In this document: positions 53,861-64,000 of the stretch, one piece after another
Layout: every line of letters starts with the position of its first letter
How positions within the stretch are numbered: position 1 is the stretch's first letter
Origin: Metaphire vulgaris
Lineage: Eukaryota; Annelida; Clitellata; Crassiclitellata; Megascolecidae
Reading direction: 5' to 3'
NCBI GenBank assembly: GCA_018105865.1
Contig: CM030865.1
Span: 5,567,682-5,631,681, forward strand
DNA: 64,000 bases
The notes under the pieces: generated by a model
Seen by the model: only the letters and a program-made list of their open reading frames with translations
The model's database searches: none
Told to the model about the DNA's origin: nothing
Made by a program: the position numbers and the translations under genes

Positions 53861-53940
53861 TTAACCCTTAAAACCCTGGAATCAAGCATTCTCGGTTGCA
53901 TTAGATATAGTTACAAAGTATCTTGCAGGTTAAGGGTTAA
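53861..53940. mobile_element. 80-bp TTAA-bounded MITE, copy 6
   Basis: Begins TTAACCCTTAAAACCCTGG and ends CAGGTTAAGGG-TTAA. Its interior differs from copies 1 to 5, so it is a second subfamily with the same length and ends. Confidence 0.65.
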
Positions 53941-55079
53941 ATGCCATTGCCGCATTCAGCCATAGGGTACGTTATTGATTTATGTGGTCTTTCGGGTCAA
54001 TAGGTCACGAAAAAAGATTAGGCTTAGGAACCCTTCCTGCCGAAGGGTCGAGTACGGTAGCAAAAGGGTTGACACTCTTTGGGGGTCTGAAAAAGCACAA
54101 TGCTAATCGAAAGTCTATGTTAACTGAAAGTCAGACTTAACCAATTGAAAGAAGAGCCCATTGAATCTAGACCATGTCAAATAAAAAAGGTCCATGCAAT
54201 CTGAATCTATCATTAACAGGCTTTTACTATACATAGAAAATTCTCTATTTGCTGGAAAAACTAAAATATTACAGATTAACAACAAAATTAAATTATCATT
54301 GTAAATAATTATATAGAGTGTGCTGTTATGTAGAGAGCACAACAACAATGTGGTGCCAAGATTAAGAAATGATGAGGTTGCAAGATGATCAAGACATCAA
54401 AAAACAGTGTGAGCTGGCTACAACAGACACTGGTGCTAAACGTATGGGGGTTACTTTCACACCAACTGCATGAGGGTTAGATGCCACCTGATCATACCAA
54501 AAAGAGCAGAAACACAGAATTAAGCTGTGAAGAGAAAATGCAAAGCTACAATGTGGACTGCAATCTACAAGATGAAAAGCACAAGTTTATTGATTTCTGC
54601 CCCTTTCATCCGTGCCTCAGATTGCATCTTAGGTGGAGCATCCTGATGCATAAATGTACTGGTTGACACCTCAAAATCAGATTGGGGATTCATCGCTTGT
54701 TGAGACATGAATCCCCGATCTCATTTTGAGATGCAAACCTAATAGTAATATATAATTAGTCATCTGATGTTCTTTCTATTTGGTAAAAATTTCGTTTGCA
54801 TGCACTTTCTTGTTCAAATTTTGCTCAAGGTTTGTTGCATCATCTTTCGTATTCAATATATAGGCAAGCTCAAAAAGGTTTCATTAATAATTCTACAGCC
54901 ATGTCAAGGTCAGCATAGCAGAGGGAAGTCCTTTTAAAATTGCATACTCACAATTAAGTCACTATAAATTCATTCATGAGTTGTTATATCCTCATTGATT
55001 AAAATTGGAACAGAAAATTTTCTAACAAGGTAAGCCAAGCCTAGCTCAATGCTGTTTATTCAAAGGATATATTATGTTC

Positions 55080-55080
<1 letters not shown>
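53941..55080. other. Upstream region, no recognised element
   Basis: AT-rich with a repeated segment: AAGAAATGATGAGGTTGCAAG near 54364 and a close match near 59231 (in part), suggesting one low-copy repeat family. No exon of the KIF13 motor start was found. Confidence 0.4.
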
Positions 55081-55135
<55 letters not shown>

Positions 55136-55156
55136 TATTATTATTATTATTATTAT
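55081..55156. repeat. (ATT)25 microsatellite
   Basis: A single ATT run with one missing base near 55134. Confidence 0.97.
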
Positions 55157-55469
55157 CCAGTGCAGGATAATACTAATCCAATACCTATACCTAATACCCA
55201 ATCATTGAATTCAGCCCTGAACAACATTTCAATGATCGCCACCCAGCCAAACCCTCTCGCCATGTAATAATGAATGGTATTTGTGACGCTGTACACAATG
55301 ATGACGTTAAAATGCGAACAATTGGTAACTAGCCCTCTGATGCTGCAATCTCAATTGTAGTCAACTCTATCGCTTGGTCTAAAGCTGTCTCAACCAATCA
55401 GAAATCAGGTGATTATTACCTATTTGAGATGAGATTTCAAACTCTTATCTAAAGACTCTTAAACAATAT

Positions 55470-55730
55470 GAATCTCAGTGATGCGATGTCTCGAGACACT
55501 GTCTCGTCTCGAGACAGTCTCGATACAGTATTTCTCAATGTCTTGGTCTTGAGGGTCAGTGTCTCGGTCTTGGCGTTGGTATTGCCCTTCAAGACCAAGA
55601 CAGTTGGACATTTTTGCAGTTTGTGTTTAAAGTTACTGTCTTGGTCTTTGTTTTGAGACCTAATGTCTTGGTCTTGAGATCTGGGTCTTGATCTTGCCAC
55701 TTACTGTCTTGGTCCCAACCCTGAATTTGA
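55470..55730. repeat. Degenerate TGTCTTGGTCTTGAG / GTCTCGAGAC repeat
   Basis: At least ten loose copies of GTCTYGGTCTTG words, with GTCTCGAGACAGTCTCGA at the left. Ends CAGTGATGCGATG and, inverted from the right, CAGGGTTGGGACCAAGAC hint at a hAT-like origin but no duplication is seen. Confidence 0.6.
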
Positions 55731-56239
55731 TACCAGCAGGTTTTTGGATCAGACTGGAAAATAGAATATATTAATACTAGGACATCCACTCAAGTACCAC
55801 ACAAAACTGAAGTCCAACAACATTCGACGACATAAAACTTCTCAGACTTGTCAAAGGTCAAACACATAATAATAAAATGTCGGTACACACACACAAGATG
55901 CACGTCTAGGGCTATATAAATTCACATAAATTGACACCAAACATATACACACTTAAAATAAAATGAAGTAAACAGACTTTGTAACATATTGGTCGACTGA
56001 GTGGACACCATGTTTAAATTGAAAAAATATCTATTCCCAGTTTCTGTACGTTTTACCTCATTACTCTGTCTACAATTTCTTTAGAATCACTGAATTTGCT
56101 ACATGATTGCTTTGGATATCTATTAATTCATTTTCTTTTGCATCAGAACTTAAGACCAGATATCATTTAGTCTTCGCAGTTTGCATCAGAAGTTTTCTAA
56201 TCAATATATTCAATAAAATTAAAGTCGACTAAAGTCAGG

Positions 56240-56425
56240 CAGTGTTTATTCTAGCCACCTTAACATTATGGTGGGATTTGAAATGTTTGGGGGGGGGCCA
56301 AGGTCTGAGTCTCCACACTTTGGGGAGGAAATTTCCATCCCCCAGCCAACATATAAAAAATTTTAGGGAAATTTTAAAACTTTGGCAGGGAAATTCCCCC
56401 CAGAGAAGGCCTAGAATAAACACTG
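56240..56425. mobile_element. hAT-like MITE, GTTTATTCTAG family, copy 2
   Basis: Ends CAGTGTTTATTCTAGCCACC and CCTAGAATAAACACTG. AAAGTCAGG flanks both sides (56231 to 56239 and 56426 to 56434), a duplication of eight or nine bases with one-base slack. Confidence 0.88.
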
Positions 56426-56429
56426 AAAG

Positions 56430-56925
56430 TCAGGATATACTCAAGTCGCGTTTCTTTCATGTATAAGTCACGCTCGGTGTTTTACGAAGGTGTTATGGAC
56501 GATCGTAGCTAAATCGCCAATTTCACCATCATAAAATGTATAAAATTAATTTACCAAACCGACTTTCAAAAGTTTGCATGTATTACTTGTTTTTTTAATT
56601 TACTGCTTGAACTTATTTTGTTCCAGCTCATGAGACTTATCGTCTATTCATTGATTCTTTCCGTCTGATTTAATGTAACATTTTGAAGTGGTAATATTGA
56701 CGGAATTCGCCAGAAGGCGCTTCCATGCGCGACAGTTACATGAAGCACGCTTGAAGCGATCCTTTTAAAAGTAATGTTTTTATTTTATTCAATCTTTTTT
56801 ATGAGTTTTATTTATGTCACAAATAATAGGACACTCATTGAAAACGCTCATCTTCAACTGCAATAAACGAAATCAACCAATACATAGCCTAGCGTCTAGC
56901 CACCGTCCAGTAGCGTGCAGGGGGC
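56430..56925. other. Upstream region between MITEs
   Basis: No recognised element or exon. Confidence 0.4.
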
Positions 56926-56931
56926 GGTGGG

Positions 56932-57121
56932 CAGTGTTTATTCTAGGCATTGTCTGGAAGAATACTCCCCCCCAAGTTTGAAAATCCCCAAAACTCTGAC
57001 ATTTTGGCAAGTAGTATGACCTCCCCAAATGACTCAATGTCTGTTCAGATTTTCGCCCCTTCCCCACCGCCTAACAAAAATGTAACTTCCCCCAATGTCT
57101 AGGTGGCTGGAATAACCACTG
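56932..57121. mobile_element. hAT-like MITE, GTTTATTCTAG family, copy 3
   Basis: Ends CAGTGTTTATTCTAGGCATT and TGGCTGGAATAACCACTG. Flanks GCGGTGGG and CCGGTGGG match at seven of eight bases with one-base slack. Confidence 0.8.
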
Positions 57122-57157
57122 GCCGGTGGGTTGGTGGCCCCGGGCGCCGACCCGAGA

Positions 57158-57345
57158 CAGTGGCGGCTCTAGGATTTGGAAAGTGGAAGGGGGCGTTGGG
57201 GTGGCAACTTCTAATCACGGGGGCCAATCATTTGTTGTTTAATGTATGTAGCATTAAGTATAGGGTCCCAACTGGGGGGGGGGCACTGGGGGCCAGGCAC
57301 TCAATAGGGGGCACGGGCCCCCTGCCCCCGGTGGAGCCGCCACTG
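57158..57345. mobile_element. hAT-like MITE, CAGTGGCGGCTC family
   Basis: Perfect 12-base inverted ends CAGTGGCGGCTC and GAGCCGCCACTG. Flanks ACCCGAGA (57150 to 57157) and ACTCGAGA (57346 to 57353) agree at seven of eight bases. It is GC-rich and only 36 bases from the preceding MITE. Confidence 0.93.
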
Positions 57346-57559
57346 ACTCGAGATAGGGACGCCAAAACTGACTCGGCGACCTTTTCATCGACTTGGCCTC
57401 GGGCGCCCACCCGCTCTCTGCACAACACTGCCGCCGTCCTAAATTCACTTTCGTGATGCATCAACTGATGGCGAGCGTGAAATTAAATAATGGCTCCATG
57501 TTCTTTGGCTGGCTGAGTAATTAATCATCACTATTTTGTAAAACGATTGTACTACAGGT

Positions 57560-57815
57560 CATAAAGCCCTTCTTGCAACATCTCCTCGTGTTTTTCTTTC
57601 TAAACTAAAATCATTTCTCTTCAAAAAATCATTTCCTCCATAGCTGCAGCGTCCTGCCCACTCGCCCTTTTGATTAAATGACCCGGCATGAATGACCCCC
57701 ACCTTTGGCTATAGCTACTTCATTTGAGATTGAGCGCATAGGAATAAGGAGCTACTTCGGTGCATCTTTTGAAAACGCTTTAGAAATTAACGAGATTTTA
57801 CTTACTTACTTACTT
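57560..57815 (+). mobile_element. CR1-like LINE 3-prime end with ACTT tail
   Basis: The plus strand reads F-L-S-K-L-K-S-F-L-F-K-K-S-F-P-P then stops, after a frameshift, as at CR1 C termini. The tail GGAATAAGGAGCTACTTCGG leads to ACTTACTTACTTACTTA. The same tail occurs at 50570. Confidence 0.65.
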
Positions 57816-57890
57816 AAAGCATGAAAGACGGCTACCCATGTCACCACAGTTGGCTACAGGAAGGAGTTAAGTAAATGAGTTTAGTGTATT

Positions 57891-58076
57891 CCATGGGCGT
57901 CCGGAGGGGGCGCAAGGAAGTGCAATTGCACCCTCTGGAAAAATTGTGAAGTCATGCAAAAAAATTACTTGTTTTTTGTCACAAGACCCTGTTTTCCACC
58001 CCCCTGGAAAATTTATTTCTTTTGTCACAAGACCCTGTCTTGCACCCCCTGGAAAAATTTCTGCAGACGCCCATGG
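57891..58076. mobile_element. 186-bp MITE with CCATGGGCGTC ends and 6-bp duplication
   Basis: Inverted ends CCATGGGCGTC and GACGCCCATGG. TGTATT flanks both sides (57885 to 57890 and 58077 to 58082). Inside, TTTTTGTCACAAGACCCTG and TTTTGTCACAAGACCCTGTC are two copies of a 40-base unit. The superfamily is unclear. Confidence 0.8.
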
Positions 58077-58268
58077 TGTATTTTCATGCGAGGTCAATGA
58101 CAATATTTTGAAACCATAACCAGAGGAGTAGATGAAGGCAGCTCACGATCTCCCACTCCATCCTTCCCTCCCCCCCCACCACCGATGTCAGTCGGTAAGG
58201 ACGTCTTCGGCCAGTTCTTAATCCGCGGAAGTTGCGCTGATAACAAGGTTCGCTTGTTTCCTCGTCTT

Positions 58269-58394
<126 letters not shown>

Positions 58395-58720
58395 CGCAAA
58401 ATGTCTTAATGTCTTCCCGCTCGTAATAAATATTCACATCCTGATAAATAAGTTCGTATGACGTAATCGCATGACGTCACCACGTCCTGCAGACGTGCCG
58501 TTCTTCCACTCCCTCCCGCCATTTCCTTCCTCTTCCACTTCGCCGTGTTCTTCTGTTTACAATCTGATATCCGCTGGATAATTGCGGTAACAACATTATG
58601 ACGCCAATTTATATCTTATATTTAACTTCGGCTAAGGTGTCAAGAGTTTTAATCGGGGTGTAACCGCCCTGTTTCCTAGTTGTCCATGCATCTATAATGA
58701 CACAAACTGGACTTCAAGGA

Positions 58721-58840
<120 letters not shown>

Positions 58841-58844
58841 CCCA

Positions 58845-59905
58845 TAATAAATGGGATCTTTACTATTCTATCAGCTTTCTTATATCCAGCCTTGTGACAT
58901 TAAGAGGCAAAAAACAGATAAGTAAAGAAAGAACAAGTGCGTTCCCAGAACATCTTCTCCTAGATAAGATAGGGGTAGGGTTATGGTTAGACAGATAGTG
59001 GAAAAATTGTGCAAACTGATTCTTTAAAAACCTGATTAAAAAACACTTTCAACAAAAATCAAATTGATTCCTTTCCAACTCGGCTTTCTCCAAATATTGA
59101 TTTTTCTCAAGACGTCCATTTTCTTTTCATGGAAAATAAATATAACAAAAAACGTTTAAATTATAATTTTTTAAAATTTATATAGAACGCACTGCTATTT
59201 AAAGAGTAAATGGACAAAGAGGTATCAAGATTAAGAAATGATGGGGTTGCAAGATCAATCTCACAAGGCATTATAAAACGTGTGGGTTGTCTACAATGGA
59301 AACTGGCAAAAAATTTATAGCATGGGGTGTTTCTCCCACGCTAACTGGGGACTAGGTGCCACAAATTATACCAAAATGAACATATCATGAGCAAATTATG
59401 GGCACATCACAAAAAATCTTGGCAGGCTAGCCAAACATTTGAACACTATCTTTCTTGGCAAAAAGTGTATACGAATAAACCTGTTATCTGCCCAAACTAT
59501 GCACGTCTATAACTACTTTAGTCCCACTGGGCTTCACGTGATATTTACCATTAATCATTAGCGTAATCAAACCCCGAGGAAGAGAAAAACGCTGATTTCA
59601 GCTCTTGAAAACTTCACCAAGTGGAGAGATTATCAACACGGGCTGCACTATTATCAACAGTGCGTCCTCCTGGTACACTTCCCACCTCCTGACCAAAACC
59701 TGATCTGACAATTGATTTTTGGTCCCACTTAACCTGATCATCTATGCAGGCAGTGGGCTTGATTTCATTTAGCAAAGTAAACTGCATATTTAGTCTCCTA
59801 TTTCACTAAGCTGCGGCAATATTTGCTAAGCCACCGCAGGACCGTTCTATCTAGAAGTGCACCGATGGGTCTAACAACTAGGCAAAAATTCTTCAAATTC
59901 TCGTC
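58845..59905. other. Upstream region, no recognised element
   Basis: AT-rich DNA. A segment near 59220 to 59350 (ATCAAGATTAAGAAATGATG onward) repeats one near 54355 to 54480. Nothing else is identified. Confidence 0.4.
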
Positions 59906-59911
59906 ACTGCA

Positions 59912-60175
59912 TGGCATGTAGTATTTTGTATTGCTGGCATGTAGTATTTTGTATTGCTGGCATGTAGTATTTTGTATTGCTGGCTGGCATGTAGTATTTT
60001 GTATTGCTGGCATGTAGTATTTTGTATTGCTGGCATGTAGTATTTTGTATTGCTGGCTGGCATGTAGTATTTTGTATTGCTGGCATGTAGTATTTTGTAT
60101 TGCTGGCTGGCATGTAGTATTTTGTATTGCTGGCATGTAGTATTTTGTATTGCTGGCATGTAGTATTTTGTATTG
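59912..60175. repeat. Minisatellite, 23/27-bp unit, eleven copies
   Basis: Near-identical units containing ATGTAGTATTTTGTATTG. The unit is 23 bases, or 27 when the TGGC joint is doubled, so the three frames on the minus strand all stay open. Very low divergence means recent expansion. Confidence 0.97.
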
Positions 60176-60179
60176 TTGT

Positions 60180-61670
60180 ATTGTTCTGGTGCCAATACTT
60201 CCCAAAGGGCAAGTGAATTCAAAACATTTGTACCTGAGTAAACTGTCAAAAAAAACTCAACTGATATTTCAACTCAGTTCCTCATGTAATGATGTCGTTT
60301 CATATAAAGACTTAATTTACAACCACTGTAATGTGCCAAATAACAATTTATCGACACATCCCAGAGCAGAAGACAATCTATTACGGCAACGCGATGGCTA
60401 ATAATTATCAAGTAATGAACAATTTACTTGCAATTTGCTCAGCAATTTAACGTCATGGCAATTCTGTCACGTCTAATTTATCCCCGAATAATGAAATAAA
60501 GCAAAAGATAAAATATTCATTATTTTGTCTTAACATCTAAAAGATTAATTACTTTTAATATGAAAATATACTACATAGCACAGAGTAAACATAAGTAAAT
60601 TTTATATAAAAACTTTTAATGAAATAAAACTGGTTAGTAGGATAATATAAATGCCATTTTATTTTATATGCCACTTCATATTTGAGGGAAGATATTTATA
60701 ATAATCTACATGTAATCTTTACATTACATTAATCAAATGTATTCTAATATACTATGTTTTGTGTGTCACCAGTTGAGTATTAATGTGAGGAAAGTAGGAC
60801 AGGGCACCATTGGCTCCATGGGGTCAAAGTGATGGCCTGGGTTTGGCTTCAAGTTCAAATTTCTGTGTCTTTTCCTAAATCTGTAATCTTACTGGTTTTC
60901 TAGAGAAATTGTGAAAGGTACTGTAAGTTGGATGTCGGCGAAAATTATGGAAAATGGAAAAGTCTGCAGCAACCATTTTAGTGTATACAGTTCTAAGTTG
61001 AATTTTCAAAACATTGGTGAAACACAGTTCTCAAACCACCCTTTAAATTTGATTTTCATAAAATCTTGTTTTTGCAACCAGAGACAGCTTTTTCAGCAAT
61101 CACGCCAACTGGTCTTTAAATTCATCACATTTGGTGAGAGAGAGAGAGAGAGAAATTAAATTCCTACAATGGGAAGGACAAAGGTAATTAAGAGTTTTCT
61201 ATTACTGCCCAAAATAGCAACTTCAAAACCAAAGAAGCCACAAATGATAATAGCACTGCAGTCATTGAAGACCTAACCGCTGTGATTATCACAATTGCAT
61301 ATGCCTAATCAGTGCTTCGATTTCTCATATGCAATTTGGGTCGGACTACCTACCTACCCTCAGCAGAATTATTTTCCCACCCACAAAAGGTGAAACAGCT
61401 AAAAGGCAAAAATTCAACCGTCATCAACCTGCCATGTGGTATGTGGATATTTGGTTGACTAGGGCCTGTTGTCTATAATCATTTTAGAATAATCTATGAC
61501 TTTGAAAGCAACTTACTAGCATATTTAGGATTGTTATCTGCAATTGACCAGAAGCAGTGGTCGAACGCAAACGTCTACAATTTACAAGAAAAATTCACTC
61601 TTTTCATGCAACAAATGATATATAAAATAAACATACAAGAAAAAATCACTCTTTTATGCAACAAATATAA
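60180..61670. other. Upstream region, no recognised element
   Basis: AT-rich, with a short (GA)9 run at 61136 to 61155. No exon of the KIF13 motor start or other gene is supported. Confidence 0.4.
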
Positions 61671-61671
61671 A

Positions 61672-61733
61672 AATATATATATATATATATATATACATAC
61701 ACATATATATACATACACATATATATACATATA

Positions 61734-61806
<73 letters not shown>
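61672..61806. repeat. (TA)n / ATACACAT compound microsatellite
   Basis: Long TA runs interrupted by ATACATACACATAT words and ending in a short CA run. Confidence 0.95.
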
Positions 61807-61807
<1 letters not shown>

Positions 61808-61809
61808 AA

Positions 61810-63080
61810 CACCACAAATGGACAAAGATAACTGCCAAGAACGACCAGCAAAGAATGTTTTGGGTTCACACTTTCCACTCTAGAGTGATTTACCCTCAGA
61901 TTAAGGGTAGACGGGTAGAAGACTGTCTCCCAAAAGCAGCAGCCGGTGGAAAGGTAAATCAGCGGTGGCAGGCAAATAGCCGTACGCACTCTTGATGGTC
62001 CAGTATAAACTTAGGCTACTTAGATTGTCATTGTGGAGTTCCTATAGGAGCTATCCTTAGAAATAAACGTCTAACGGCACGCACATAGGCTGCATCACAT
62101 CAACCACAGCTGCAGTTAACTGTCTGCATGGCAGCGTGAAGCAGTCTCCTCGACAGAGAACAATGCCTAGAAATGGTCGAAGGCAACGGACCAATGTACT
62201 GGCCAATCCAATTCATCGCCATGGCAACATCAGGGACTGCTGCTCCCTTGGAAACATTTCGTCGGACCGTTTAATGCCAAGATGTGCCAGAGAACAACAC
62301 AACACATGCACTGAAGATAAGAGAAAACTATCGAGCTCAACTGCCGCCCAATTCAAAGCCACTGCAATATAACGGCTGCTGCTCGTGAAGCAACGCCTTC
62401 ATCCGAGCTCCACACAACGACTTGAAGTAACAGAATAACAAAAGCTAATGTCTCGATCATCACTGCAGGAAAAAAATTCCCGAACAACAACAACGTTAAG
62501 GCCAATTTGGTTCTCGGATATAACCGACAAAAATCAATGCAAAGAATTCCTTACACATAACCACGCACACATACGCACACACATAAGAGCATAACCATCC
62601 ATGGGCAGTGTGGCTTTACAACTATCCTCAGGCACAATTGGCCAAGAATGGCCAATACAACTAACGGTATGTCATTCGGCATGAATCTCACGGACAGAAG
62701 CCAAGATTTTCCATCTCACAGCATAATGGATTTTCACCAGTTGGTCCTGCTGTGTCTGTTGAAGGTATCTGTGTGTGTGCGTGCGTGCGTGTGTGTGTGT
62801 GCAAGTGTGATGCAGTGTGCACATACTTTAATATGCAACTGTTTGTGGTTTTGATTGTAATTTGTCTGTGCTTGCATGTAACTGTTTCTGTACTTGTGTC
62901 CAAAAGGATCTCTTCTAGTTACTTAAAATTACTACAAATAATAATAATAACTACTACTAAGAAAATAAATAATAATAATTAATAACTGCTAATAGAAACA
63001 CACACAACCGCTTTTAAAGAATTTTTATTAGCATATTATATCTCCACACAAAAAAACCGATCATCCCATATTTCCCATGC
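61810..63080. other. Upstream region, right part
   Basis: Contains a GT run near 62766 to 62805 and AAT-rich sequence near 62938 to 62985. The open frame at 62136 to 62372 has no known similarity. Nothing else is recognised. Confidence 0.4.
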
Positions 63081-63086
63081 AACATA

Positions 63087-63160
63087 CAGGGTGGCGCAAA
63101 AAACCGGACTATATTAAATGCAAACCAAAATGTGACTAGTCCGTTTTTTGCACCACCCTG
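63087..63160. mobile_element. 74-bp mariner-like MITE
   Basis: Nearly a perfect palindrome: CAGGGTGGCGCAAAAAACCG at the left and its inverse at the right, with TA on both sides. Ends CAGGGTG are shared with the mariner element at 47436. Confidence 0.9.
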
Positions 63161-63289
63161 TACATTAATCCATTGCTGAGCTGGATCTCTTCCTCACACC
63201 CACATCACCTAAAGCCTAAATTGATGAAATTTTTTGAACAGGGAGAAATGGGCACCAACCCTAATTTTAAAACAAAAGGTAAGAACAAA

Positions 63290-63605
63290 AAAGGCAGTCC
63301 TGTACTCGAACTAGCATAAGATCCGGCACTGATCTCCGTGTATTAGACAAGCAGCAATGCAGGTGGTTTACACCATTACTGGTAATCTAGGGTAACTTGC
63401 CATTACTTTCTCTTGACCCATGGTTTACCTTTGCAGCTTAACGCTGCTACCAATTTATCGACGCCTAAGTAATGAAGGGCTTAGTTGGCCACCGGCATCA
63501 CAACTAGATCCCGGGATGGTCACCCATCCAAGTACTAGCCATGCTCAACATTGCTTAACTTCAGCATTCTAATGGGAACCAGTTGTGCAATGCCAAGAAG
63601 GCTGA
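63290..63605 (-). mobile_element. 5S-rRNA-headed SINE, copy 2
   Basis: On the minus strand GAAGTTAAGCAATG and TAGTACTTGGATGGGTGACC reproduce the 5S rRNA internal promoter (GAAGCTAAGC and TAGTACTTGGATGGGAGACC). The body contains GCATTGCTGCTTGTC and ends GAGTACAGGACTGCC then T-rich sequence. It matches the copy at 43108 along its whole length. Confidence 0.87.
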
Positions 63606-63828
63606 GATGCAAAAATTGTATTAAATAAAATACAGCAGTAATAAAAATAGGAAGCAAACAATGTTTTTCTGAGACTGTTTTCAAAATGAAAAATGGAACG
63701 ACATTTTTACACTTAAATTAGCATTATAACACCTGTAACTGCAACTCTTAAGCAACAAATGCTTTATTGCATCAATACATATTTTCTTTAGATCAATATT
63801 GTATATTGTAAGTCTGTCATGTCATGAA

Positions 63829-64000
63829 GCCGTCGTCGCCATGCAAAGGTTGGCCGCAACGTTGAACAATAATTCTCCACTGCTCTTTTTCTCTAGCTGC
63901 TTCCATTAGTGGAGCTCCTTTCATGTTAGACCATGTCATAATGTTGTCTATCCAGATGGTTCTGGGTCTGCCTTGCATCAAACCCGTTATTATTGGGTTT
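63829..64000 (-). mobile_element. LINE reverse-transcriptase C terminus, runs off the window
   Basis: One open minus-strand frame reads G-L-M-Q-G-R-P-R-T-I-W-I-D-N-I-M-T-W, then A-P-L-M-E-A-A-R-E-K-E-Q-W-R-I-I-V-Q and G-D-D-G-F-M-T before a stop. G-R-P-R-T-x-W-I-D-N-I and D/E-x-x-x-W-R-x-I/L-V are C-terminal words of several non-LTR clades. It is intact within the window and enters from the right edge. Confidence 0.8.

Noticed and set aside
59912..60175. Regular array resembling a CRISPR
   Set aside because: Units are contiguous with no unique spacers, and the window is animal nuclear DNA.

Overview
The window is animal nuclear DNA. Short coding blocks (54 to 244 bases) lie between consensus GT/AG splice sites in introns of up to 10.9 kb. 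Microsatellites are abundant, TTAGGG-type telomere-like tracts occur, and there are LINE, SINE and DNA-transposon remnants. The species cannot be named. Conserved exon phases, a SINE headed by 5S rRNA sequence and the many short hAT-, piggyBac- and mariner-like elements suggest a marine invertebrate, but this is inference.

One protein-coding gene is recognisable. It occupies about 953 to 52,403 on the minus strand and is transcribed from right to left. It encodes a kinesin-3 motor of the KIF13 (KIF13A/KIF13B, fly Khc-73) type. I traced 28 consecutive exons, about 1,290 codons. Splice phases match at every junction except around exon 15. Exons e1 to e7 encode most of the motor domain, e8 the neck and first coiled coil, and e9 to e11 the FHA domain. 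Exons e12 to e14 encode coiled-coil stalk, e15 to e25 the KIF13-specific stalk and DUF3694-type region, and e26 to e28 the start of the C-terminal tail with a possible 14-3-3 site. The first roughly 80 motor residues and the promoter should lie to the right of 52.4 kb but were not found. The rest of the tail, which in some family members ends in a CAP-Gly domain, lies left of position 953. Exon e15 appears frame-disrupted twice relative to the family.

Most of the remaining sequence is intronic or upstream DNA shaped by transposable elements. At least 17 short hAT-like elements have matching 8-base target duplications. Six elements bounded by TTAA are all 79 to 81 bases long. A 1.9-kb TTAA-bounded element, a 2.6-kb degraded transposon with an 8-base duplication, a mariner element with roughly 200-base inverted ends and a 74-base mariner-like MITE are also present. 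Two 5S-headed SINEs, several tRNA-headed SINE candidates and LINE 3-prime ends complete the recognised set.

The most unusual structures are two elements of about 365 bases at 2,380 and 38,030. Each consists of inverted arrays of a short word (TTAATCCC in one, CAATTGCTC in the other) around a telomere-like core, and each is flanked by a 9-base duplication. No viral genes, toxin genes, CRISPR arrays, rRNA genes or intact tRNA genes were seen.
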